64,000 nt of DNA from Oligoflexia bacterium (GTDB lineage Bacteria > Bdellovibrionota > Bacteriovoracia > Bacteriovoracales > Bacteriovoracaceae): assembly GCA_015232355.1 (NCBI GenBank), contig JADFZW010000022.1:1-64000 (forward strand), given 5' to 3'. Of this stretch, positions 8,696-18,972 are shown piece after piece. The notes beneath the pieces are model-generated. The model made no database searches. It was not told where the DNA came from and saw only the letters and a program-made list of their open reading frames with translations. Position 1 is the stretch's first letter, and each line of letters opens with the position of its first letter. Both the position numbers and the translations under genes were made by a program.

Positions 8696-9688
8696 ATGAC
8701 GTTTACGTTGCTTATTATTGTTATTATATTTGCACTTATTTTTGAATACATAAATGGATTTCATGATGCTGCAAATGCCATTGCTACAGTTGTTTCCACA
8801 AAAGTTCTAACTCCTCGAGCGGCAGTTATTTTAGGAGGAATATTTAATTTTATTGGGGCATTTGCTGGAACTCATGTGGCCAAAACCATAGGCGCTGGAA
8901 TAATTGATGGAAATACAGTAAATCAATTGGTGATTATCTGTGCACTACTTGGAGCTATAGTCTGGAATCTTATCACTTGGTATTATGGATTACCATCAAG
9001 TTCTTCACATGCTTTAGTTGGTGGTCTAATAGGTGCTTCAATTGTTAATGGTGGATTAAACACAATCAACATTAATGGTTTTGTTTTTAAAGTTTTCGTA
9101 CCAATGATAACCTCTCCAATGCTTGGTTTTTTTGTTGGTATTTTTTTGATGATATTTCTTTTCTGGATTTTTTATAGATCACACCCTGATAGAGTTAATA
9201 GATATTTTCGTAAACTGCAATTGATCTCTGCTGCTTTTATGGCCTTTGGACATGGATCTAATGATGCTCAAAAAACAATGGGTATAATTACTATGGCCTT
9301 GGTTAGTTACCACGCCTTACCGACCTTCGAGGTTCCGGTCTGGGTAATTTTTATTTGTGCACTTACAATGGGACTTGGAACAATGCTTGGGGGTTGGAAG
9401 ATTATTAGAACCATGGGGACAAAAGTTATGAAATTAAAACCAATACATGGTTTCGCCGCTCAAACAACTGCATCTTCCGTAATTTTAGTTGCTTCTCATT
9501 TTGGTATCCCAGTTAGCACAACTCATGTTGTGACCAGCTCTATTATGGGAGTAGGAAGTGCTGTTCGTTCTTCTGCTGTTAAGTGGAGTATCGTTGGAAA
9601 TATTATTTGGGCCTGGATATTAACAATTCCTATATGTGCTTTTTTTGCAGCAATATTTTATCTAGTACTAAAAAATATCTTTGAATAA
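8696..9688 (+). CDS. pit: PiT-family inorganic phosphate permease
   Basis: Low-affinity, ion-coupled phosphate transporter of the inner membrane. The 330 residues show the inverted-repeat PiT architecture: N-terminal signature GFHDAANAIATVVSTKVL with the GANATRT-type segment in divergent form, and the second copy FGHGSNDAQKTMGI followed by PVSTTHVVTSSIMGVG. About ten TM segments. It is shorter than E. coli PitA and lacks the long central loop. It is divergent from the high-affinity Pst operon, so the two phosphate systems share one intergenic control region. Confidence 0.95.
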   Translation: MTFTLLIIVIIFALIFEYINGFHDAANAIATVVSTKVLTPRAAVILGGIFNFIGAFAGTHVAKTIGAGIIDGNTVNQLVIICALLGAIVWNLITWYYGLPSSSSHALVGGLIGASIVNGGLNTININGFVFKVFVPMITSPMLGFFVGIFLMIFLFWIFYRSHPDRVNRYFRKLQLISAAFMAFGHGSNDAQKTMGIITMALVSYHALPTFEVPVWVIFICALTMGLGTMLGGWKIIRTMGTKVMKLKPIHGFAAQTTASSVILVASHFGIPVSTTHVVTSSIMGVGSAVRSSAVKWSIVGNIIWAWILTIPICAFFAAIFYLVLKNIFE

Positions 9689-9832
9689 AAAACATTTAAG
9701 ATATGAAATTGTTCGTTTAAAAACTTCATCTCATTATCAATAGAAAAAGATGGTGCTATCTCCGTTGCTCAGATATGGATATCAATAATAATAAGATTCC
9801 ACTATCAAATAAAATAAAAATAAGGAAGTAAA

Positions 9833-10597
9833 TTGACCTCAACAATAATTGAATCGTTTAAACGCTCCCGATTTTACGTCATAATAGGCGTACTCTTGAT
9901 TGCCTCATCAACCATCTTCTATCTTATTCAAATAATGATATTTAATAAATCAGAGGATACATTTTTTTACATACTACAAGACATAGCTTTTGTTCCTATT
10001 CAGGTACTTTTGGTCACAATAATTATCAGTGAGATTCTAAACAGGCGTGAAAAAAAAGTAATGATAAGCAAGTTGAATATGGTGATAGGCGCTTTCTTCT
10101 GCGAAATGGGTACAGAGCTGCTGAGGATACTTTCTGAATACGATCAGAATAATGATAACTTCAGAAATGTCCTTATGACCAATACAGCTTTTTCTAATGT
10201 GGAATATATAAAATTGAGAGAATATATAAAAAAACATGATTATCTAATTAATTGCCAGAACATCGATATGGGATTTTTGAAAAGCTTTCTCATTGAAAAG
10301 CGATCGTGTATAATGAGACTTCTGGAAAACCCTAACCTTTTAGAGCAAGAATCTTTTACAGATCTACTTTGGGCCGTATCTCACCTGACAGAGGAACTTT
10401 CGTATAGAAAAAATGTCCAGCAACTAACTATTCCAGACAGGACACATCTTGAAGGTGATATTGAACGGACCTTAAGTCTTCTAACGACAGAGTGGCTGGT
10501 ATATGTGAAGCATCTACAGAAGTACTACCCTTATATTTATTCATTGGTAATCAGAACAAATCCATTTATCTTAAATTCCTCTGCGGAGGTCAAATAA
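9833..10597 (+). CDS. Two-TM protein of unknown function
   Basis: The start is TTG with AAGGAAG upstream; no ATG gives a better start. Two hydrophobic segments at about 15-36 and 45-70 (IGVLLIASSTIFYLIQIMIF and AFVPIQVLLVTIIISEIL) are followed by a basic RRE-K stretch and a cytoplasmic helical domain of about 180 residues rich in charged residues. I do not recognise a family. Its base usage looks slightly less AT-biased than its neighbours, with some CTG and CGG codons, which may indicate transfer. It stands alone between PiT and the convergent tpx. Confidence 0.75.
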   Translation: MTSTIIESFKRSRFYVIIGVLLIASSTIFYLIQIMIFNKSEDTFFYILQDIAFVPIQVLLVTIIISEILNRREKKVMISKLNMVIGAFFCEMGTELLRILSEYDQNNDNFRNVLMTNTAFSNVEYIKLREYIKKHDYLINCQNIDMGFLKSFLIEKRSCIMRLLENPNLLEQESFTDLLWAVSHLTEELSYRKNVQQLTIPDRTHLEGDIERTLSLLTTEWLVYVKHLQKYYPYIYSLVIRTNPFILNSSAEVK

Positions 10598-10622
10598 AAT
10601 ATTAAATATAAGATAGTCCAAA

Positions 10623-10657
10623 AAGATTTTTTTAAAGCTTTAAAATAATAAAATCTT
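10623..10657. terminator. AT-rich hairpin between 9833-10597 gene and tpx
   Basis: Outer arms AAGATTTT / AAAATCTT enclose a perfect 14-bp palindrome TTTAAAGCTTTAAA (10631-10644). It sits between convergent genes and may act as a weak bidirectional terminator, though its low GC makes the stem weak. Confidence 0.35.
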
Positions 10658-10762
10658 ATGAAAAAGCAGCGGCAAAACCACTTTGTTAAAATATTGTGAG
10701 CGATTTATGAGTAATTTTTTTGAATGATTTTTTAAATCTAGTTTATCTTAGCTGTTTCCAGG

Positions 10763-11263
10763 TTAGCATTTTAAGCTGCTCAATGCTTTTTCATAATTTG
10801 GTTCATCTGTTATTTCTAAAACTTGCTCGGTATAAAGCACTTTATTATTTTCATCTAAAATCATGATTACTCGAGAACATAATCCCGCCAACGGTGAATC
10901 AATAATTTCTAAATTATAATCTTTTGCAAAACTGCTTCTGAATGTTGAAAGAGTTACAGAGTTATTTATTCCTTCGACGCCACAAAATCTCTTCTGTGCA
11001 AAAGGAAGATCTGCTGAAATGTTAAGGACTACTACATTCTCAAGATCAGTAGCTTCTTTATTGAATCTTCTTACAGAAATTGCACAAGTGGGAGTATCGA
11101 GACTTGGAAATATATTAAGAATTTTTTTCTTTTTTCCTATGCTCATTAAACTCATCTCTGATAGATCCGTTTTGACTAATTTAAAATCAGGCGCATTGAG
11201 GCCAACAGCAAGAATAACACCTTTGGTGTTAACTGGATTTCCTTTGAAAGTTATTTTAGACAT
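10763..11263 (-). CDS. tpx: Thiol peroxidase Tpx (atypical 2-Cys peroxiredoxin)
   Basis: Reduces hydrogen peroxide and alkyl hydroperoxides using thioredoxin. The 166-residue product matches Tpx closely: N-terminal FKGNPV, peroxidatic Cys60 in LDTPTCAISVRRFN, resolving Cys94 in KRFCGVEGINNS, and the active-site Arg in GLCSRVIMILDENN. The ribosome site is GGAGG before ATG. A 250-nt decayed copy lies at 45125-45374. Upstream dyads (11311-11391) are candidates for redox-responsive control. Confidence 0.95.
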   Translation of the reverse strand: MSKITFKGNPVNTKGVILAVGLNAPDFKLVKTDLSEMSLMSIGKKKKILNIFPSLDTPTCAISVRRFNKEATDLENVVVLNISADLPFAQKRFCGVEGINNSVTLSTFRSSFAKDYNLEIIDSPLAGLCSRVIMILDENNKVLYTEQVLEITDEPNYEKALSSLKC

Positions 11264-11310
11264 AAAACCTCCATTTAACTTTAAACTTTTTTAGATAAAA
11301 ATACTTCTAA

Positions 11311-11430
11311 TGACATATGATTTATTTGACCGAGCAAAGTTTCTATGTCATCAATATGCTAGCAAGATTCAAAGAATATTACTAGCATATTTTTAAACTG
11401 CAGTAGCAGTAATTTGTATTTACGCAAATT
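11311..11430. promoter_or_regulatory. Structured intergenic module, copy B (tpx/SNF2 gap)
   Basis: The gap holds dyad TGACATA (11311-11317) / TATGTCA (11344-11350), TGTCATCAA, a second perfect dyad AATATGCTAG (11353-11362) / CTAGCATATT (11382-11391), then AGCAGTAATT (11405-11414) and TATTTACGCAAATT (11417-11430). Apart from the second dyad, which looks like an insertion, these blocks follow the same order as in 8451-8542. They are probable operator or structured leader sequences for tpx and/or the helicase gene. Confidence 0.5.
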
Positions 11431-11517
11431 TTTTTGTTAGCAAATAATCAATCTAAAATGTATAAAGATGTTAAGCGACTAGAGTGATTTTATCAATAAT
11501 TGGTATTTGGCATACGG

Positions 11518-14267
11518 ATGGAACAAAAAACAGAACTACTGGCAGTTGTGCTAGAAGAATCAAAACTTACTCTAGAGTGGTCTAGAGAAGAGAGTGATCC
11601 AACTCTGACAACTTTGAACAAGGATACTCTTGAGTTGCAAGAAGAATCCATGAAGAGATTTGCAGATGGTAACTACAATAAGGCACTTCTCTTTCTAGGT
11701 TTTTTTCAAAGAATATTCCTTTTTCTCCCTCTTTAGATTTCTTTAGAAAGTTTGCTGCACTATTTGTTGAAAAGTTTAGACTAACTCCTGAATTAGAGTT
11801 TAAGTTAGGAACACAGTCGGGAAGACTGTCGGAAACACTGTCAATTCCAATTCCTGCACAGGAGTTGGAGATACTTTCATCAAGCGCTCCATTTATTGTT
11901 GGTCAAGAATATCTTGATCTGCCAAAGCTGTGGAATGAATTAAATCAAGAGTTGGTGTTGGAGTTAAAGGAGTTCAAAGGAAGAATTGATGATTATATTA
12001 GAAGTTATAATCCAGATATTCATCTGATTGGACGAGTATTTTTTCACCTTGTAGAAAACAAAGATAACCTTGAATATCCTTTTGCATTTCTTGCAACTTA
12101 TTCTCAGACAATAAACAAGAAGGGCGAAGCATCTCATTTACCACTGAAACATGCCTTAGAAGAATTTGCTGATGATACAAAAAAATTACTTGACCTACTA
12201 GTTACTGTTCATCGTGCTGGTGAGAGTAGTGCTTTGATTAAAGAGATGCTTGATTCAGGAGAGATATTTCATCCTATATCGTTTACTGCTGCTGATGCAT
12301 TTCAATTTTTACAAGAGGTATTCATTTATGAGAAGGCCGGTGTTTTGTGCCGAATACCTAATTGGTGGAAAAATCAATCTGTTAATAGTATTAAAGTCGG
12401 CCTAAATATGGGGCAAAAGAGTCAGAGTATTTTAGGACTTAATACCATTCTTAACTTCAAACCTGAGATTCTTCTTGCTGGTGAAAGTATTTCTGAGAGC
12501 GAGGCTAAGAAAATTTATGCCTCCTCAGAGGGATTAGCGTTTATCAAGGGCAAGTGGATTGCTGTTGATCATGATAAGTTAAAACAGATATTGGCCTTGT
12601 ATGAAGATGCTAAAAAATTATCAAAGAGTGGAGGTATTAGTTTTCACGAGATATTGAGATTAGAATTAGGGCAAAAGAATAGTCTAGCAGATCAAAACGG
12701 TAATAGTAGCGGTGGCGGTCAGTTTGAAGTATCACAAAGTGATTGGTTGAGTGATTTATTAAATAAACTAAGGAACCCACAATTAATAAAAGAAATAAAA
12801 CCTAGCAAAGATTTCTTAGCAAAGCTTCGTCCTTATCAACAGAGCGGACTTAATTGGTTACATCTCCTTTACACTTTAAACCTTGGAGCGTGTTTGGCAG
12901 ATGATATGGGTCTTGGAAAAACTATTCAAGTTTTAGCATTTTTAGATCTTCTCAAAAGCATGAATAGCAAGAGTAGCAAAAACTCATCAGCATCACTATT
13001 AGTGCTTCCTACATCTCTTATCTCCAATTGGGAGAGAGAGATAAAACGTTTTGCTCCTAAATTAAATTATTTTGTTATTCATCAAGGATTAAATCCGATG
13101 AGTAAAAATATTTTAGGTGATAGTGATCTCATTAAAAATTACGATTTAGTGATTACAACCTACGGATTAGTACATTGTTATGATAGTTTCAAAGAGCATA
13201 AGTGGAATTACATTCTACTCGATGAGGCCCAAGCAATAAAGAATCCAAATACCAAACAAACCAAAGCGGTTAAATCACTAAAGTCAAATAACAAAATGGT
13301 TTTAACCGGAACTCCAATAGAAAATCGTCTCTCTGATCTTTGGTCTATCTACGACTTTATTAATCCAGGTCTACTTGGGAATAGCAAAGAGTTTTCAAGT
13401 TATGCTAAGAAAATTAACGATAGCGATAGCAACACCTTTGGAAACTGGACGAGACTTCGCAAAGTAATATCACCATATCTACTACGAAGACTTAAAACCG
13501 ATAAATCGATTATCTCGGATCTACCAGATAAGATAGAGATGAAGAGTTATGCAGAATTGAGCAAGAAACAAATTCTCCTTTATCAAGAGTATTTACAGCG
13601 TCTACAAAAGGCATTGGAGGGACTAGAAGGTATTAAGAGAAAAGGTTTAGTGTTGGCATCTTTAATGAAGCTAAAACAAATTTGTAATCATCCTGATCAA
13701 TACTTAGGCAATAGTGATTACGATAGTGAAGATAGTGGTAAATTTCAAAGGATATCTGAAATATGTGAAACCATCTCTCTTCAAAGAGAAAAGGTTTTAA
13801 TATTCACTCAATTTAAAGAGATAACTGAGGCATTAGATCGTTACTTACAAAGTATTTTTAAACGAAAGGGTCTTATCCTACATGGTGGAATTCCCTCTGC
13901 TAAACGCAAACCCATTATTGAAAAATTTCAAGATAGTGGATCAGAATATGTTCCCTACTTTATTTTATCACTTAAGGCCGGAGGGATAGGTTTAAATTTG
14001 ACTGCTGCCAATCACGTTATTCACTTTGATCGTTGGTGGAATCCAGCAGTTGAAAATCAGGCAACAGATCGAGCGTATAGAATAGGTCAAAATAAAAAAG
14101 TAGTAGTTCATAAATTTATTTGCAAAGGTACTTTGGAAGAAAAAATAGATGAAATGATTGAGGAAAAAATGAAGCTATCAAAAGAGATCATTCAAGAGAG
14201 TGATGAAAGCTGGATTACAGAGATGAGTGATAATGAAATATTAAATTTATTCAAACTAAACTTATAA
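11518..14267 (+). CDS. SNF2-family DNA helicase (needs -1 frameshift)
   Basis: Swi2/Snf2-type ATPase that translocates on double-stranded DNA. Frame 1 runs from ATG 11518 (or TTG 11500) and stops at 11734-11736; the other frame is open from before 11700 to 14267 and carries LSPSL-like N-terminal sequence (FSKNIPFSPSLDFF), then motif I ADDMGLGKTIQ, Ia LVLPTSLISNWERE, II LLDEAQAIKN, III LTGTPIENRLSDLW, V LKAGGIGLNL and VI QATDRAYRIGQ. A -1 shift at T7 (11700-11706) joins them into about 916 residues. The SWIM gene follows 46 bp downstream, a familiar partnership. It may be one protein made by frameshifting, a recent frame mutation, or a sequencing error. Confidence 0.85.
11700..11706 (+). other. 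T TTT TTT slippery heptamer in SNF2 gene
   Basis: In frame 0 the bases read GGT TTT TTT CAA; a -1 slip over T TTT TTT yields GGT TTT TTT TCA AAG, which continues the helicase frame. The zero-frame stop is 30 nt downstream. A short stem TTTCT/AGAAA lies about 35 nt 3', too weak to be a convincing stimulator. Confidence 0.6.
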
Positions 14268-14313
14268 ATATAAATATAAATATAAATACTAACTTTATTC
14301 AAAGGATTTAAAA

Positions 14314-15339
14314 ATGTCTTGGTATCGTCGTCGTCGAAGTAGTAGTCGCCGTTATTATTCTAGTTATTATCCTCCACATGTTTCTAAAGCAGAAAAACAG
14401 GAATTAGCAAAGAAAACTTTAACTAAATTGAAAGAGAAAAATCCTAATTTATCTCCGGTAATAGTAAATGGAAGAACTTATGCAACAACTTGGTGGGGTA
14501 AAGCATGGAATAACAATCTTATCAGATACGCCGATTTCTCAAATCGAGTAGGTAGAGGAAGAGCATATGTTTCCAATGGAGCTGTTTTGGATTTAAAAAT
14601 TAAAGAGGGGGAGATTAGTTCTATTGTTCAAGGAAGTAGTTCAAACCCATATAAAATAATTATTAAAATTAGTGAGCTAAAAGATTCTATTTGGTCCAAT
14701 ATCAAAAAAAGTTGTTCCAATAAACTAAGCTCTCTTTCTGATTTATTAACAGGCAAACTACCTCAAGATGTTGGTGAAATTTTTACTGCTATAGGGGATG
14801 GACTATTTCCTGAACCTAATTCTATGAAATTTTCTTGTAGTTGTCCTGATGGTGGATCTATGTGTAAACATGTGGCGGCCACTCTATATGGAGTGGGTAA
14901 TCGTTTGGATCAAGATCCTTCGATTCTTTTTACTCTAAGAAAAGTAAATATGAAGGAGCTAATTAAAGAAACACTTGTTGGTGTAAAAGATGAGTTGAAG
15001 AAAAAGGCTGAAAATAATAGTGTAAAAAAATCGAGAGTTATTAGTGATGCAAATGTTGAACAGTTGTTTGGTATTGATATGGCCGCAAAAAATGTTGAAA
15101 CTAAAGTTTTAGCTAATGTCACAGAAAAGGTTAAAGGGAAGAAGAATAAAGGCGAGATCAAGCTAAAGACTAAGACGGAAGATAAGATTAAAATTAAAAT
15201 CATAAGTAAGAGCAAAGTTACGAAAGATAAGGTGAAGAAAACAATCACTGGCAAATCAAAGAAGAAAGTTGCTTCTACTAAATCAAGCAAGAAAGTTGCT
15301 ATTGTTAGGTCAAAGACTAAAAAACAAAAAAACAGTTAA
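14314..15339 (+). CDS. SWIM zinc-finger protein
   Basis: The SWIM motif CSC-x6-CKH uses Cys175, Cys177, Cys184 and His186, the CxCxnCxH zinc ligand pattern thought to mediate DNA or protein binding. The N-terminus is Arg/Ser/Tyr-rich, with family motif TWWGKAWNNNL at about 59-69. After about residue 220 comes a long Lys/Thr/Val-rich basic tail resembling a histone H1-like nucleic-acid-binding extension. It follows the SNF2 gene and probably acts with it. Ribosome site AAAGGA. Confidence 0.9.
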   Translation: MSWYRRRRSSSRRYYSSYYPPHVSKAEKQELAKKTLTKLKEKNPNLSPVIVNGRTYATTWWGKAWNNNLIRYADFSNRVGRGRAYVSNGAVLDLKIKEGEISSIVQGSSSNPYKIIIKISELKDSIWSNIKKSCSNKLSSLSDLLTGKLPQDVGEIFTAIGDGLFPEPNSMKFSCSCPDGGSMCKHVAATLYGVGNRLDQDPSILFTLRKVNMKELIKETLVGVKDELKKKAENNSVKKSRVISDANVEQLFGIDMAAKNVETKVLANVTEKVKGKKNKGEIKLKTKTEDKIKIKIISKSKVTKDKVKKTITGKSKKKVASTKSSKKVAIVRSKTKKQKNS

Positions 15340-15525
15340 GCGTAATATATAATTTGTTATTTTTATAATTGAATTTCAATTAATTTTGTTTTACCATCTT
15401 CACTTTGAAATAATGTAATATGAACCCTAAGTTTCCTACATATGTATCTTTCCCTATAAACATTTAAATTTAAAATCGTCTTGTTCTAATTGTCCTTTTG
15501 TTTATTAATGAGATTTAAAATTATT

Positions 15526-18273
15526 TTAGCGTCTATATCTAATCCATTTTTCAAATTCTATAAATAAAAAACTCAATAATGCTAATAATATCACTCTTCC
15601 CCATGATGAAAGTGAAACAGGTGCCGTATGAAATAATTTATTCATTATCGGTAAATAAATAAAAGCAAATTGTAATGCAAACATAATGATTATTCCTGAT
15701 AATAACCATTTGTTGCTTAAGAATTTTAATGAAAAAAATGATCCAGTTAATGAACGGCAATTTAATAAGTAAGCAGTTTGTACAACTATAAATACATTTA
15801 CAGCAGTACTTCTGGCCGCTTCTATGCTAGCGCCATAATATAATTCTAATTCATAAAGGCCAAAAGAACCTGTAACTAAAAATATAGAAATAATTATTAT
15901 TCGAAACATCAGTACTTTGGTTAGTATTGGTGTTTCTGGTCTTCTTGGTTTTCTTTGCATAATTTTTGAACTTTTATTTTCAAATGCTAATGTTAATCCA
16001 AGAAAAACTGCTGTAGTGGTATTTATCCATAAAATTTGCACAGGCAAAAGCGGTAATGCACTTACATTAAAAATTATTGCAAAGAGAACAACTAATCCTT
16101 GGCCTAGATTAGTTGGTATGGTCCAGCTTATAAATTTAATTAGATTATCAAAAACACATCGACCTTCTTCCACCGCCGCTTCAATTGAGGCAAAATTATC
16201 ATCAGTAAGAACCATATCGGCCGCTTCTTTTGAAACTTCTGTTCCTGTTATTCCCATGGCCACGCCAATATCTGCTTGTTTTAATGCCGGAGCATCGTTA
16301 ACTCCATCACCAGTCATTGCTACAATATGATTTCGCTGCTGTAATGCCTTTACAAGTTTAAGTTTTTGCTCTGGGGTTACTCGTGCAAAAACCGATGTTT
16401 TTTCTGCGATCTCTGGCAATTCTTCATCTTTTATTTTTGCTAGTTCCTTTCCAGTGATTGATATTGGAGTTGTATCACTAAGACCAATTTCTTCTGCTAT
16501 TTTTGAGGCGGTTAAAACTTGATCTCCAGTAATCATTTTTACCTGAATGCCGGCGGCCCTACAGGCGCGAACAGCTTTTTTGGCCTCTTCTCTTGGAGGA
16601 TCAATCATTGCTTGTAAACCAAGAAAATCAAACTTTCCGGTCTGGATATCTAGTACAGAAATTGATTGTTTATCAAGAGGGTATTCACCTCTTGCAAATG
16701 CTAATACTCGCAGTCCTTCTTTGGCCATATCATTGGAGGCAGATTTTATTATTTCAGGATTAAAAATTGATGAATTATTGTTATTTGAGTTTAAATTAGA
16801 TTTAATAAAGTTATTAACACAAAGAGGAAGTAGTGACGATAATGATCCCTTTAAATAGACAATATTTTTTTGTCGATCTTTATCAATATGTAAGGTGGCC
16901 ATAAATTGGTTTTCTGATTCGAAAGGAATGCTATCAATGCGTTGGTAGTTTGCTATTTCATTTTTTTCATCAAGACCAACTTTAAATGCAGAAGTTATAA
17001 GTGCTCCTTCTGTAGGATCACCTTGAACATGATAATACTCATTGGAATTGTTTATCTCTTTTATAATTTTTGAATCGTTACAGAGTAGACCTGCTCTTAA
17101 GCATTCAAAAGTTTCATGATCTAAATTGGTGACATTGCCGTTTAGAATAGCCTCTCCTTTGGGCATATATCCTGTGCCAGTCAATTGGTATTTTGTACCA
17201 CTAACCCAAATAAACTTCACGGTCATTTGATTTTCTGTTAATGTCCCTGTTTTATCGGAGCAGATTATTGTAGTACTACCAAGTGTTTCAACCGCTGGTA
17301 ATTTTCTAATGATGGCCTGTCGTCTGGCCATACGATTTACTCCAATTGCCAATGTAATTGTAACCGCTGCCGGTAATCCTTCTGGAATAGCGGCCACAGA
17401 AAGGGCCACGGCGGCCATAAATACATCTACAATATTTTGTCCATGAAGTATTCCCACTATAAAAGTGAGAACAGCAAAAGCAATTATTATATAAAGTAAT
17501 AAATTACTAAATTTAGCAATTTTCTTAGTGAGAGGTGTTTCTTGAGATTCGGCGGTTGCTAAGGCTCGCCCTATTTTACCCATTTCAGTTTTATCACCTG
17601 TAGCTACAACAATTCCTGTGCCTTGACCGTAAGTGACTAAGGAAGATGCATATAGCATATTAGTTCGATCGGCCAGTAAAGTATCTTCCTCTAAAATATT
17701 ATTTTGTTTTTCAACAGGAAGAGATTCTCCTGTAAGTGCTGATTCATTTACTTGTAAATTTTTTGAAGATACAATTCTCAAATCCGCAGGAACTTTATCT
17801 CCTGAGGAAAGCATTACTATATCGCCAGGAACAAGTAGGCATGAAGAAATTTTTATTTTTTCTCCATCTCTTAACACAAGTGTTTCGCTTTCTAGTTTTT
17901 GCGCCAAAGATGAAATGGCCTTAGTGGCCTTAGATTCTTGAATAAATCCAATAAATGCATTTATTAGTACCACTAAAAAAATCACCAAAGCATCAACCAA
18001 CTTTCCTAGTATGGCCGAGACGCCGCCAGATAGAATAAGAATATAGACAAGTGGTTGATGAAATTGCAGTAAAAAAGTGATGAAAAGATTTTGCTTCTTT
18101 TGGGAGGTAATGATGTTTTTTCCGAATTTATTAATTCGAAGATTTACATCTTCCTTAGATAATCCAGATTCGATTGATGTTCCATAATCTTTAATGATTT
18201 GATCTAGGGTATTGTGATGCCATTCATTTTTAGATAAATTAATTGGTAAATTAAAAGATGTTTGCTTGTTCAT
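15526..18273 (-). CDS. P-type cation-transporting ATPase (P2A-like)
   Basis: ATP-driven cation pump of the inner membrane, 915 residues. In order: cation-ATPase N-terminal domain (HHNTLDQIIKDYG), TM pair, actuator motif LTGES, TM4 motif IPEGLPAAVTI (PEGLP is typical of Ca2+/P2A pumps), phosphorylation motif DKTGTLTENQ, the hinge GDGVNDAPAL and four to six C-terminal TM segments. The substrate cannot be fixed; Ca2+ is the default for PEGLP, but monovalent cations remain possible. It is followed within five bp by the UPF0114 gene on the same strand, which is upstream in transcription order. Confidence 0.93.
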   Translation of the reverse strand: MNKQTSFNLPINLSKNEWHHNTLDQIIKDYGTSIESGLSKEDVNLRINKFGKNIITSQKKQNLFITFLLQFHQPLVYILILSGGVSAILGKLVDALVIFLVVLINAFIGFIQESKATKAISSLAQKLESETLVLRDGEKIKISSCLLVPGDIVMLSSGDKVPADLRIVSSKNLQVNESALTGESLPVEKQNNILEEDTLLADRTNMLYASSLVTYGQGTGIVVATGDKTEMGKIGRALATAESQETPLTKKIAKFSNLLLYIIIAFAVLTFIVGILHGQNIVDVFMAAVALSVAAIPEGLPAAVTITLAIGVNRMARRQAIIRKLPAVETLGSTTIICSDKTGTLTENQMTVKFIWVSGTKYQLTGTGYMPKGEAILNGNVTNLDHETFECLRAGLLCNDSKIIKEINNSNEYYHVQGDPTEGALITSAFKVGLDEKNEIANYQRIDSIPFESENQFMATLHIDKDRQKNIVYLKGSLSSLLPLCVNNFIKSNLNSNNNNSSIFNPEIIKSASNDMAKEGLRVLAFARGEYPLDKQSISVLDIQTGKFDFLGLQAMIDPPREEAKKAVRACRAAGIQVKMITGDQVLTASKIAEEIGLSDTTPISITGKELAKIKDEELPEIAEKTSVFARVTPEQKLKLVKALQQRNHIVAMTGDGVNDAPALKQADIGVAMGITGTEVSKEAADMVLTDDNFASIEAAVEEGRCVFDNLIKFISWTIPTNLGQGLVVLFAIIFNVSALPLLPVQILWINTTTAVFLGLTLAFENKSSKIMQRKPRRPETPILTKVLMFRIIIISIFLVTGSFGLYELELYYGASIEAARSTAVNVFIVVQTAYLLNCRSLTGSFFSLKFLSNKWLLSGIIIMFALQFAFIYLPIMNKLFHTAPVSLSSWGRVILLALLSFLFIEFEKWIRYRR

Positions 18274-18278
18274 TTTTA

Positions 18279-18815
18279 TTATGCTTCTTTAATTTTTTTA
18301 TGTTCTGTTTTGTGTTCCAAATGAAGTACCCACTCAGTAATTGCTAAAAATAAAGTTGATAGAAGAAATACTAAATGAATAATAATTTGCCACTTTACTA
18401 ATTCTGCATCTTTTTGAGAAATGTTGATAAATGTTTTAAGTAGGTGAACCGCAGATATTCCTACGAGCGCACCTGCTAGTTTTACTTTAAGTGTACCGGC
18501 ATTTATTTTATCAAGCCAATCCGGTCTATCTTCATGTTTATCGATATTAAGTTTGCTAACAAAAGTAGCATAACCTCCAATAATAACCATATTAAGCAAG
18601 TTGGCGACCATTACTATATCTACAAGGGTTAATACTCCCATTAATAAAAACTCTTCTGTGATGGTATTTATGTTGATGACCAAGTGGATTAGTTCAACTA
18701 AAAATTTATATGCATATAAAACACCTGCTACAACAAGACCTGCATACATAGGTGCTTGAAACCATCTTGAGGCAAAAATGAATTTTTCAATAATATTTTC
18801 TGGTTTTAAGCTCAT
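18279..18815 (-). CDS. UPF0114 (YqhA) family membrane protein
   Basis: Small inner-membrane protein of 178 residues, similar in layout and wording to E. coli YqhA: FASRWFQAPMYAGLVVAG, LTLVDIVMVANLLNMVIIGGYATFVSKL, DWLDKINAGTLKVKLAGALVGISAVHLLKTF. Three to four TM segments. Its exact role is not known. It is co-directional with the P-type ATPase, five bp apart, and likely co-transcribed with it. Confidence 0.9.
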   Translation of the reverse strand: MSLKPENIIEKFIFASRWFQAPMYAGLVVAGVLYAYKFLVELIHLVININTITEEFLLMGVLTLVDIVMVANLLNMVIIGGYATFVSKLNIDKHEDRPDWLDKINAGTLKVKLAGALVGISAVHLLKTFINISQKDAELVKWQIIIHLVFLLSTLFLAITEWVLHLEHKTEHKKIKEA

Positions 18816-18972
18816 GGATAATCCGTATTATGTATTGTTATCATTATGTATTGTTATCGTGCTTTTGATCGTTTTTCAAATCACTTTTGGTTATTATTTT
18901 AAGCATCTTCTTTTTATAATAATTAGTGACCACGATTAGTAAAATAAAAAGTATAACTAAAGTTTTGCAGAA

